Program-made: the position numbers and the translations under genes
From: an uncultured Clostridium sp.
Lineage (GTDB): Bacteria; Bacillota; Clostridia; TANB77; CAG-508
Direction of reading: 5' to 3'
Assembly: GCA_902492105.1 (NCBI GenBank)
Contig: CABUKD010000009.1
Location: 1-50,582, forward strand
DNA: 50,582 nucleotides
Notes under the pieces: model-generated
Databases searched by the model: none
Told to the model about the DNA's origin: nothing
The model's input: the letters and a program-made list of their open reading frames with translations, nothing else
Shown here: positions 18,507 through 25,553 of the stretch, in pieces
Numbering within the stretch: position 1 is the stretch's first letter
Layout of the letters: each line of letters opens with the position of its first letter

Positions 18507-19511
18507 TTGCTTGCCTACTTAAAACTAAAAACTACAAACGAAGAGCTATATGAAAGCGATTATTTAAAAAGTTTAAGACAGAGAAATTCCTATTTTTCTA
18601 AATTACAATATTGGATTTGTTTCTTCTTTTTTGAAATGGTAGTATGGCTAAAATATATAATAAATAGTATTACAGTAAAACAAATTCAAGGAGGAATTTT
18701 ATTAATTCTTCCTTTTTCTATCGAAAAATGTGATGAAAAGCTACCTAAAGCTATGAAACATGTGCAGAAATTGACAAAAAACTACCAGATTACGAGTCTA
18801 GTTTTGGCCGAAGAACTAAAAAAATCCAGCTATTTTTTGGAAAAAGAGAATATTTTTCAAAAACAAGTTCATATTATAGATGGAAAAGGCTTAATGCCAT
18901 ATTTATTGAAAGAGATGATAGAATATATTTTAAAAATTCAACAAAAACCAATAGAATTAGAAGACATATATCTTTGTATGAAGCAAAATAGTAAAATTCA
19001 TTTAGATAATATCTATTATTTAACTCATTATTTTAAAACTGTGAATATTGTTACACCTAATATAACTACATTTCAAAAAATGGCTGATACGATAGAAGAA
19101 AAAGAAAATATAGTAATAACAGTAAGTAATAACAAAAAGAAAAGTTTAAAAAGAGCCAGAATAATTGTTAATTTTGATTTCGAAGAAAAAGAATTCAAAA
19201 AATATACTATTTTTCGAAGAGCTATTTTAATTACATTAAACAATTCTAATCCATATGAGGGTATTGGGTTTGACGGAATTCAAATTAGACATATTGGAGT
19301 AGATATAGGTAAAGAACTTAAGGACTTTTTTAGTAAATATCACCTTTTAGAAACTTGTTCCTTAACTTCTTTATGTGAAAGTCTTATTAATCATAAACAA
19401 GAATTTTTGCAAGTAAAAAAACAATTAGAAAAAGAAAAAGTAGAGGTAGTAAAATTATATGGAACAAAAGGAAAAATAGAAAAGAAACAATATTTAGATT
19501 TGGCAAGTTAA
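18507..19511 (+). CDS. Hypothetical protein, basic with one hydrophobic segment
   Basis: I do not recognise this 334-residue protein. It begins with a TTG codon 4 bases after AGGTGA. A hydrophobic stretch (about 36-52, WICFFFFEMVVWLKYII) may be a monotopic membrane segment. The rest is a Lys- and Ile-rich alpha/beta domain with VVTVSNN-like and RARIIVNFDF strands, and a charged helical tail. It lies between the GH18 gene and greA, about 100 bases after the former. A spore- or envelope-related role is possible only by position. Confidence 0.7.
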   Translation: MLAYLKLKTTNEELYESDYLKSLRQRNSYFSKLQYWICFFFFEMVVWLKYIINSITVKQIQGGILLILPFSIEKCDEKLPKAMKHVQKLTKNYQITSLVLAEELKKSSYFLEKENIFQKQVHIIDGKGLMPYLLKEMIEYILKIQQKPIELEDIYLCMKQNSKIHLDNIYYLTHYFKTVNIVTPNITTFQKMADTIEEKENIVITVSNNKKKSLKRARIIVNFDFEEKEFKKYTIFRRAILITLNNSNPYEGIGFDGIQIRHIGVDIGKELKDFFSKYHLLETCSLTSLCESLINHKQEFLQVKKQLEKEKVEVVKLYGTKGKIEKKQYLDLAS

Positions 19512-19607
19512 AATAAAATTTTAATAAGATGTAAGTAAAAAGAAAAATTCCATTTGAAAATATCAAAGAAAAATTTACTATAAAAAGTAAATTTATTGTA
19601 AAAATGA

Positions 19608-19683
19608 TTGACAAAAATTAGAAAATCGAGTATAGTATATAAGGTTTTAATCGCAACAAATTATATTTTTTATAATTTGTTGC
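19608..19683 (+). promoter_or_regulatory. greA promoter and leader hairpin
   Basis: TTGACA (19608-19613), a 17-bp spacer and TATAGT (19631-19636) form a strong promoter. The transcript, starting near 19643, carries a perfect 13-bp hairpin (19653-19665 with 19671-19683, five-T loop). A T-rich stretch follows the hairpin, which could give weak termination or pausing in the leader. Confidence 0.75.
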
Positions 19684-19761
19684 AATTCGTTTTATTATAT
19701 AGGAAAAACCAACCCTTTTCACCTATATATAACTTATCAAAAGCAAAAGGAGGTAAGACAA

Positions 19762-20238
19762 ATGGAAGAAAAAGAAGTACTGCTAACCAAAGAAGGATAT
19801 GAAAAATTAGAACAAGAATTAGATGAATTGAAAACAACAAAAAGAGCTGAAATAGCAGAAAGAATAAAAGTTGCATTAGGTTTTGGAGATTTATCTGAAA
19901 ATTCTGAATATGATGAAGCAAAAAATGCCCAAGCAGAAAATGAAACTAAAATTGCAGAATTAGAAAATAAATTAAGATATGCTAAAATTATTGACGAATC
20001 AGAAATAGATACCAAAACAGTGCAAGTAGGAAATACGGTAAAATTACTTGACATTGAATTTAATGAAGAAGTAAGTTATACTTTGGTTGGTTCAACAGAA
20101 GTAGATTTAGCACAAAATAAAATTTCCAATGAATCACCAATTGGAAGTGCTATTTTAGGTGCTAAAAAGAACCAAATAGTAGAAGTTCAAGCACCAGCAG
20201 GTGTGGTTCAATATAAAGTACTATCTATTACAAAATAG
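19762..20238 (+). CDS. greA: Transcription elongation factor GreA
   Basis: This 158-residue protein is full-length GreA. The N-terminal coiled coil carries the LTKEGYEKLEQELDELK block and the tip motif DLSENSEYDEAK, whose two acidic residues coordinate the catalytic Mg2+ in backtracked RNA polymerase. The C-terminal FKBP-like domain holds SPIGSAILGAKKNQIVEVQAP. AAAGGAGG lies before the ATG. Its long leader hairpin suggests expression is tuned at the RNA level. A 13-bp terminator follows. Confidence 0.96.
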   Translation: MEEKEVLLTKEGYEKLEQELDELKTTKRAEIAERIKVALGFGDLSENSEYDEAKNAQAENETKIAELENKLRYAKIIDESEIDTKTVQVGNTVKLLDIEFNEEVSYTLVGSTEVDLAQNKISNESPIGSAILGAKKNQIVEVQAPAGVVQYKVLSITK

Positions 20239-20258
20239 GTAATACTAAAAAGTAATAG

Positions 20259-20288
20259 GAAAGAAACTGTGTTCACACAGTTTCTTTC
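20259..20288 (+). terminator. Terminator after greA
   Basis: A perfect 13-bp stem (20259-20271 with 20276-20288, TTCA loop) with T-rich sequence on the right arm. It also lies just past the end of deoD on the other strand. Confidence 0.85.
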
Positions 20289-20297
20289 TTAATTAAG

Positions 20298-21020
20298 TTA
20301 TTTTATTTTTAAGGCACTTTCTAAAGCTAACACAATCATATTATTTAAGGATTTTTCTCTTTCTTCTGAAGTACTTTCTTGTTTGGTATAATAAGAATCT
20401 ACAACGGTTAGTAAACAAGAAGCCTTTTTTCCTAATTGATGAGCAATATAAAATAAAGCAAAAGCCTCCATTTCACAAGCAATAATATTTAACTCTTTTG
20501 GAAAACGATTAATAAATGCAGGAATATCTGGAAGATAACCGTCAAAACAATCATTACACAAAGTATTTCCTTTTATATATGGCATAGCAATTTCTTTAGA
20601 GGTTTGTTCTATTAGGTCATTTAAAAAAGCATTAGAACTCATTAAATGGCAATCTTCTTCTTTCCATTCATAGGCAAAATTACCTTCTGTATAAGACTTA
20701 TCTACTAAAATGGTGTCAAATAATTTTAAATCCTTGTTATAACTACCACAAGAACCAATACGAATCATATTTTCTACACCATAAAATTGAAAGAGTTCAT
20801 AACAATAAATTCCCATACTTGGCATACCCATACCAGAGGAAAAAACAGTAATCTCTTTTCCTTTATAAGTACCAGTATATGCTAACATATTGCGCACCGT
20901 GTTTACTAGCCTAGCATTTTCTAAAAAGTTTTCGGCAATATATTTAGCACGAAGTGGATCACCAGGAATTAATACAGTTTTAGCAATATCTTCTTTTTTT
21001 GCATTACAATGAATTGACAT
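20298..21020 (-). CDS. deoD: Purine-nucleoside phosphorylase (DeoD type)
   Basis: This 240-residue enzyme belongs to the hexameric nucleoside phosphorylase family, which splits purine nucleosides with phosphate in the cytosol. Seen blocks: VLIPGDPLRAKYIAENFL (phosphate-binding loop), FSSGMGMPSMGIYCYELF, RIGSCGSYN and the ribose-binding CEMEAFALFYIA. Length is normal. The ATG follows AAAGGAGG. The gene is single and faces away from the type I toxin-antitoxin candidate upstream of pyrG. Confidence 0.95.
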   Translation of the reverse strand: MSIHCNAKKEDIAKTVLIPGDPLRAKYIAENFLENARLVNTVRNMLAYTGTYKGKEITVFSSGMGMPSMGIYCYELFQFYGVENMIRIGSCGSYNKDLKLFDTILVDKSYTEGNFAYEWKEEDCHLMSSNAFLNDLIEQTSKEIAMPYIKGNTLCNDCFDGYLPDIPAFINRFPKELNIIACEMEAFALFYIAHQLGKKASCLLTVVDSYYTKQESTSEEREKSLNNMIVLALESALKIK

Positions 21021-21121
21021 ATATATGTCCTCCTTTTATAATAGTTAAATTTTTAATAAAGACATTATATAAGAACAATTAAAAAAAAGCAATTGTAACT
21101 TGGAAAAAATTTACAAGTCGC

Positions 21122-21250
21122 TTGACATATTTTAAAATTTGTTGTAATATATAAATACAAGAAGAAAAGTTATCTTTTCTGAATTAATCGCAACTAATTT
21201 TGCATGCAGTCTAAAAATATCCCACGAATCGTTCTCGTGGGATATTTTAT
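21122..21250 (+). ncRNA. Candidate antitoxin RNA of a par-like type I system
   Basis: A promoter TTGACA (21122-21127), 17-bp spacer, TAATAT (21145-21150) should start a transcript near 21157. It carries a 24-base repeat (21182-21205) and ends at a 14-bp hairpin. That repeat matches 22 of 24 bases with 21304-21327, which is the complement of the first eight codons of the small ORF on the other strand. The RNA could therefore pair in trans with the toxin start site and share the terminator, as RNA II does with RNA I in the enterococcal par locus. Confidence 0.65.
21214..21248. terminator. Bidirectional terminator shared by toxin and antitoxin transcripts
   Basis: A perfect 14-bp stem (21214-21227 with 21235-21248, 7-base loop). 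On the minus strand it runs into five Ts; on the plus strand the tail is TTTT. Both convergent transcripts would end here and overlap. Confidence 0.85.
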
Positions 21251-21258
21251 GTACTTTC

Positions 21259-21327
21259 TTATTTACCAAATAGCTTTAAAATTAAGTATATAAGAATAAG
21301 TACAATTAATCGCAAGTCATTTTGCAT
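21259..21327 (-). CDS. 22-residue hydrophobic peptide, candidate type I toxin
   Basis: The peptide starts MQND, continues through LRLIVLILIYLILKL and ends in FGK: a short polar head, one membrane-spanning stretch and a basic tail, the usual form of type I toxins. GAGGTGA stands 5 bases before the ATG. A candidate promoter on the same strand is TGTCAA/AATATG on the plus strand (TTGACA at 21412-21417, CATATT at 21389-21394, 17-bp spacer), giving a leader of about 55 bases. The gene is too short for ordinary annotation. The layout with the antisense-type RNA and shared terminator is the main support. Confidence 0.65.
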   Translation of the reverse strand: MQNDLRLIVLILIYLILKLFGK

Positions 21328-21487
21328 TGCTGTCACCTCATTTTAAAGATACTCTCTAAAATCAGAGGCACTTTTAATTATACAGTTAAATATGATTTAA
21401 AACAATAAAAATGTCAAAATTTTACAAAAGATGTTCGACAAAACATGACAATAATAAACAAACATAAAATAATATTGAGTAGAAAGC

Positions 21488-21577
21488 TTGACAGAAAAAA
21501 TAAACAAGTGCTAATATTAATGTAGTAGATTTAAAAAAAACCGAATTTTTAGGTTTGTTTTTTAAATCTTTTTTTTT
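21488..21577 (+). promoter_or_regulatory. pyrG promoter and leader terminator (attenuator)
   Basis: TTGACA (21488-21493), an 18-bp spacer and TAATAT (21512-21517) precede a leader that almost at once forms a terminator: 21528-21542 pairs with 21552-21568, followed by nine Ts. pyrG leaders in Gram-positive bacteria use such a terminator under CTP control. The G-run at the transcript start needed for reiterative G addition in Bacillus is not seen here. Confidence 0.75.
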
Positions 21578-21610
21578 AGTTTATAGCAAAATATAATAGG
21601 AGGTAAAAAA

Positions 21611-23218
21611 ATGAATAAGAAATACATTTTTGTAACAGGTGGAGTAGTATCTGGTTTAGGCAAAGGAATTACAGCAGCATCCTTAGGTAGATTATTAAAA
21701 AACAGGGGGTATAAAGTGGCAAACCAAAAGTTTGACCCTTATATTAACGTAGATCCAGGAACTATGAGCCCATATGAACATGGAGAAGTATTTGTTACAG
21801 AAGATGGAGCAGAAACAGATTTAGATTTAGGACATTATGAACGTTTTACAGACGAAAATTTGACTAAATACTCTTCTGTTACCACTGGAAGAATTTATTC
21901 AGAGGTAATTGAACGAGAAAGAAGAGGAGATTATTTAGGAAAAACAGTACAAGTAATTCCTCATATTACAAATGCTATTAAAGAAAAAGTATACAAATTT
22001 GAAACTACAGATGTAGATATTGTTATTACAGAAATTGGGGGAACAGTAGGAGATATTGAAAGCCTTCCTTTTTTAGAAGCTATTCGCCAAATAGGGATTG
22101 AAAAACCAGAAGAAGATATAGTTTATATTCATGTAACCTTACTTCCATATATTTATGGCTCTAATGAATTAAAATCAAAACCAACGCAACATTCTGTAAA
22201 AGAGTTACAATCCATTGGAATTAAACCAGATATCTTAGTTTGTAGAGCAGAGCAAGAAATAGATGAAAACCTAAAACAAAAAATTGCTTTATTCTGTAAT
22301 GTAAAAAAAGAAGATGTTATTCAAAATAAAACAGTAGAAATTTTATATGAAGTACCACTAATGCTAGAAAAAGAAGGACTAGCAAGTCGCGTATGCAAAA
22401 AGCTACAATTAAAAGATGAACCTAATAATAGTAAGTGGGAAAATATGATAGCAGATATTAAAAAATTGAAAGAAGAAAATATTTGTATTGCAATTGTTGG
22501 AAAATATGTAAAACTAGAAGACTCTTATTTGTCTGTGATAGAAAGTGTAAAACATGGAGGATTTGCCAATGGTTGTAATGTACATATAGATTTAATAGAC
22601 TCAGAAAAAATAACCAAAGAAAATGCCAAAGAGATTCTAAAAAAATACCAAGGCATTATTGTACCGGGTGGTTTTGGGGCAAGAGGGATAGAAGGTAAAA
22701 TAGAAACCATTCGTTATGCAAGAGAAAATAAAGTACCATTTTTAGGAATTTGCCTAGGTATGCAAATGGCAGTAGTAGAATTTGCAAGAAATGTGCTTGG
22801 GCTTGCAGATGCCAATTCAGAAGAATTTGATGAAACAACTACTCATCCAGTGATTCATATTATGGAGGACCAAATGCATATTTCTAAAAAAGGTGGAACT
22901 ATGAGGTTAGGTGCTTATCCATGCCATTTATTAGAAAATACATTAGCAAGGAAAGTATATGGAAAAAATAGTATTTCAGAAAGACATAGACATCGTTTTG
23001 AATATAATAATCAATATAAAGAAGAATTAGAAAAAAAAGGACTTATTTGTTCTGGAATGTCACCAGATGGCAATTTAGTAGAAATGGTAGAAATCAAAGA
23101 CCACCCATACTTTATTGGGTGTCAGTTCCATCCTGAATTTCAGTCTAGACCAGATAGACCACATCCGCTATTTATAAATTTAGTAAGGGCAGCAAAACAA
23201 CAGAGTATTTCTAGTTAG
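21611..23218 (+). CDS. pyrG: CTP synthase
   Basis: This 535-residue enzyme makes CTP from UTP, ATP and glutamine. The synthetase half starts with KYIFVTGGVVSGLGKGITAAS and includes YINVDPGTMSPYEHGEVFVT. The glutaminase half (from about 290) has PGGFGARGIEGK, the nucleophile elbow FLGICLGMQ (Cys near 380) and GCQFHPEFQSRP with the catalytic His and Glu. Length is normal. TAATAGGAGG precedes the ATG. It is preceded by an attenuator and followed by a 22-bp hairpin terminator shared with the yafQ gene. Confidence 0.97.
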   Translation: MNKKYIFVTGGVVSGLGKGITAASLGRLLKNRGYKVANQKFDPYINVDPGTMSPYEHGEVFVTEDGAETDLDLGHYERFTDENLTKYSSVTTGRIYSEVIERERRGDYLGKTVQVIPHITNAIKEKVYKFETTDVDIVITEIGGTVGDIESLPFLEAIRQIGIEKPEEDIVYIHVTLLPYIYGSNELKSKPTQHSVKELQSIGIKPDILVCRAEQEIDENLKQKIALFCNVKKEDVIQNKTVEILYEVPLMLEKEGLASRVCKKLQLKDEPNNSKWENMIADIKKLKEENICIAIVGKYVKLEDSYLSVIESVKHGGFANGCNVHIDLIDSEKITKENAKEILKKYQGIIVPGGFGARGIEGKIETIRYARENKVPFLGICLGMQMAVVEFARNVLGLADANSEEFDETTTHPVIHIMEDQMHISKKGGTMRLGAYPCHLLENTLARKVYGKNSISERHRHRFEYNNQYKEELEKKGLICSGMSPDGNLVEMVEIKDHPYFIGCQFHPEFQSRPDRPHPLFINLVRAAKQQSISS

Positions 23219-23244
23219 GATTTAATAACTTAATTAACACTATT

Positions 23245-23303
23245 AGAAAACAAGACTGTTCTAAAAATAAATTTAGTCTGATTTTAGAATAGTCTTGTTT
23301 TCT
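23245..23303. terminator. 22-bp bidirectional terminator between pyrG and yafQ
   Basis: 23245-23266 pairs with 23282-23303 over 22 bp with a single G-T pair and a 15-base loop. It ends pyrG and, on the other strand, the relB-yafQ pair. Confidence 0.9.
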
Positions 23304-23305
23304 GA

Positions 23306-23588
23306 CTAAAATAAATCTGCATGAGTTCCAGTACGAGTTAATACCAAAATAAGTTTATTTTCATTTTTGGTATATACTAAAAGCCAATCTGGCTTTATAT
23401 GACATTCCCATAATCCGATTTGTTTTGGGTTCTAATAAATGATTACAATACTTTTCAGGTAAAACTTCACTATTTGCAAGCAATTCAACTACTGTCTTAA
23501 AAGCTTTTTCATCAAAGTTATTTCTGCTACGCATTTTTTGATAATCTTTTTTAAATTTATTAGTCATTTCAATTTTATATTTATTCAT
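23306..23588 (-). pseudogene. yafQ: YafQ/RelE-type toxin, frameshifted
   Basis: The first frame (to 23361, 75 residues) reads as a YafQ-family mRNA interferase up to LPEKYCNHLL, then degenerates. In the +1 frame the sequence continues NPKQIGLWECHIKPDWLLVY and ends LTRTGTHADLF at 23306, the standard YafQ C-terminus with its catalytic region. Removing one base near 23429-23434 gives 93 residues, the normal length. As written the toxin is inactive while its antitoxin is whole. The start overlaps relB by 8 bases. Confidence 0.85.
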
Positions 23589-23868
23589 CTTGGCTATTTA
23601 ATTCCTCCATTAATTCATCAACAGTGTTAAAAGATTTATAATTTTCTGGATTTTTAATCATTTCTAATGCTTCTTTAATAGCTTCGATAGTTTCTTTATT
23701 ATATTTAGGCTTTTTTATATCAAAAGGAATACTTTCGGTTAATACAACTTGTTTTAAAAAGATAGTTACAGCATCAGCTATATTCATTCCTAAATCATTA
23801 AGGGTTTCTTCTACTTCTTTTTTTAATTCTGGTTCTATTCTAATATTTATGGTATCAGTTTTAGACAT
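23581..23868 (-). CDS. RelB/DinJ family antitoxin
   Basis: This 95-residue protein has the ribbon-helix-helix N-terminus typical of RelB/DinJ: MSKTDTINIRIEPELKKEVEE followed by LNDLGMNIADAVTIFLKQVV (contiguous parts quoted separately). The acidic C-terminus (VDELMEELNSQDE) would wrap the toxin. I start it at ATG 23868, 7 bases after GGAGG, rather than at the GTG overlapping that site. It precedes and overlaps yafQ, and the dimer should repress its own promoter. Confidence 0.9.
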   Translation of the reverse strand: MSKTDTINIRIEPELKKEVEETLNDLGMNIADAVTIFLKQVVLTESIPFDIKKPKYNKETIEAIKEALEMIKNPENYKSFNTVDELMEELNSQDE

Positions 23869-24081
23869 TTTTAACACCTCCTATCTTAATTCATTTATAT
23901 TGTAACACAATGTAAGTACAATGTCAATTATATTTTATTAGTTTTCCCATAAAAAGTTACATTATACAAAAATATTTTTTATTTAAAATGATTTTATAAT
24001 CATTTGAGACGCTTGTGAAAATGGTTAACTGCAAAAGTAAATTACAATTGTGAAACTAAAGATTAGATAAATTTTTAATTT

Positions 24082-24384
24082 ATGGTTTCTTTTTTTATAT
24101 TTATGTATTATAATTTTAATGATGAGAAAGAAATGAAACTAAAAAATAAAATAGGAGATACTTTATTTGATGAAAAAATAAAAGGAAGTTTTCATTTAAT
24201 CCCAGGAGATAGCCTAAAAGAAAGTGACAATGGAAACCGTTCTAGTATTCATTGGGATATTATAAATATTCAAACTCCAGAATATGGAGGAGGAGAAATT
24301 TGGTTTGATGATGTTCTTATAAGAAAAGATGGAGTCCTTGTATTAGAAGAATTAAAGGCTTTAAACCCAGAAAAGTTAAAATAA
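24082..24384 (+). pseudogene. C-terminal fragment of an M29 family aminopeptidase
   Basis: From about residue 22, the 100-residue frame matches the end of M29 (AmpS/PepS/AmpT-like) metallo-aminopeptidases: IGDTLFDEKIKGSFH, then the SSIHWD metal-ligand motif and YGGGEIWFDDVLIRKDGVLV. The family is normally about 370-420 residues, so the N-terminal three quarters are missing. No ribosome site precedes the ATG and the first 20 residues look like random AT-rich sequence. I treat it as a gene remnant left by a deletion. Confidence 0.75.
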
Positions 24385-24436
24385 AATTGTTTATATTTAG
24401 AAAGGTAGCATATAATCTGCAAGAGAGTGTATAGAT

Positions 24437-24919
24437 ATGGAAGAATTAAGAGATTTATATGATAAAAATAAGAATTTAACTGGTGAAAAATATTATAAAG
24501 GAGAAATTATACCAAAAGACAGATATATCATAGTAGTAACATTATTTATCTTAAATCAGCATAATGAATTATTGTTACAAAAAAGAAGTAAGGAAAAAGG
24601 GGGAAAATTTGGATTTTTAAGTGGACATCCAAAGGCAGGGAAAAACAGTTTACAAGGAATAATAACAGAACTTAAAGAAGAAATAGGAATACATAGTCAG
24701 GAGATGAGTTTTTTACATACAGAAAAAACAAAAAATACTTTTTTTGATTTCTATTATTTAAAAAGTGACATAGATATATCAAAATTAGAGTTACAGAAAG
24801 AAGAAGTAGAAAGTGTAAAGTGGTTTTCTATTTGTGACATAGAAAAACTAATAGATAGAAATGAATTTTATGAAAATCATATAGAAGCATTAGATATAAT
24901 AAAAAAATATATTAAATAA
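24437..24919 (+). CDS. Nudix hydrolase family protein with degenerate Nudix box
   Basis: This 160-residue protein resembles the Nudix/IPP-isomerase-like group (start MEELRDLYDKN, core YIIVVTLFILNQHNELLLQKRS). The Nudix box would be GHPKAGKNSLQGIITELKEEIGI-like, read in two parts: GHPKAGKNS then TELKEEIGI. The first Glu is replaced by Lys and the Arg of REUxEE by Thr, though ELKEE keeps the main metal-binding Glu residues. Activity may be weak or altered. It stands between two gene fragments, in a decayed stretch. Confidence 0.75.
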   Translation: MEELRDLYDKNKNLTGEKYYKGEIIPKDRYIIVVTLFILNQHNELLLQKRSKEKGGKFGFLSGHPKAGKNSLQGIITELKEEIGIHSQEMSFLHTEKTKNTFFDFYYLKSDIDISKLELQKEEVESVKWFSICDIEKLIDRNEFYENHIEALDIIKKYIK

Positions 24920-24936
24920 TAAAGTAGGGGGATTTT

Positions 24937-25017
24937 ATGGTTACCATTGCACAATGGGATATAAATAATATATGCAACTTAAATTGTAAACATTATCACA
25001 TTTCTTTCACAGAATGA
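24937..25017 (+). pseudogene. Truncated radical SAM gene start
   Basis: GGGGG precedes an ATG at 24937 whose 26-residue product reads WDINNICNLNCKHYHIS then stops. This is the start of a radical SAM domain (WDI-x-C-x3-C-x2-C), but the third Cys has become Tyr and the frame ends at TGA 25015-25017. No continuation is seen before groES. I regard it as a remnant. Confidence 0.6.
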
Positions 25018-25051
25018 ATTGTGAAAATTATGTGAAATTTTAAAATAGTAC

Positions 25052-25108
25052 TTGACAATTATCATAAATGGGTATAAATTATTAGCAGTCTTACAAAAAG
25101 ACTGCTAA
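25052..25108 (+). promoter_or_regulatory. groESL promoter with variant CIRCE operator
   Basis: TTGACA (25052-25057) and TATAAA (25073-25078; spacer 15) are followed at once by TTAGCAGTC (25082-25090), nine spacer bases, and GACTGCTAA (25100-25108). This is the CIRCE site bound by HrcA, whose consensus is TTAGCACTC-N9-GAGTGCTAA. One C and the matching G are exchanged in both arms, so the inverted symmetry is preserved. Confidence 0.9.
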
Positions 25109-25182
25109 TTTAAATGAGAAAAACTAATAAAACACTTTAAACTAGCATATACATAAAAAAGCAAATAAAGGAGGTAATTTTT

Positions 25183-25464
25183 ATGTTAAAACCATTAGGC
25201 GACAGAGTAATTGTAAAAATGTTAGAAAAAGAGGAAACCACAAAAAGTGGTATTATTTTAGCAGGAAATTCAGGTGAAAAATCTCAAATTGCAGAGGTAA
25301 TCAAAGTAGGACCAGGAATTGACAGCGAAGGAAAGAAAATTGAAATGTGTGTAAAAGAAGGCGATAGAGTAATTTTAAATCAATACGCAGGAACTACGGT
25401 AAAATATGATAACGAAGAATACATTATTGTAAAATACAGTGATATTTTAGCAGTAGAAGAATAA
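25183..25464 (+). CDS. groES: Co-chaperonin GroES
   Basis: This 93-residue protein is a full-length GroES: LKPLGDRVIVKMLEKEETTKSGIIL with the mobile loop between strands, then VGPGIDSEGKK and YAGTTVKYDNEEYIIVKYSDILAV. It forms the heptameric lid of the chaperonin. AAAGGAGG lies upstream. Control is by HrcA through the CIRCE site in the leader. Confidence 0.97.
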   Translation: MLKPLGDRVIVKMLEKEETTKSGIILAGNSGEKSQIAEVIKVGPGIDSEGKKIEMCVKEGDRVILNQYAGTTVKYDNEEYIIVKYSDILAVEE

Positions 25465-25553
25465 TAAATAAAATTAATTATTATTATCTATTTGCTAAAA
25501 ATATAAAATTTGTAAAAATAAAATGATTGATAAAGTTAAGGAGGAAGAAGATT

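Larger units (their letters stand above)
21182..21327. repeat. Direct repeat pair linking antitoxin RNA and toxin start
   Basis: Copies at 21182-21205 and 21304-21327 share 22 of 24 bases, with identical 12-base 5 prime and 8-base 3 prime blocks. The second copy covers codons 1-8 of the small ORF read on the minus strand. Read on the minus strand, the first copy gives ATG followed two codons later by a stop, so it encodes nothing. Confidence 0.85.

Noticed and set aside
19608..19802. 64-residue plus-strand frame upstream of greA
   Set aside because: It covers the promoter, leader hairpin and greA ribosome site and has no ribosome site of its own.
21181..21205. Second small toxin frame at the first direct repeat
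   Set aside because: It reads ATG then a stop after two further codons, so the copy is only a pairing element.
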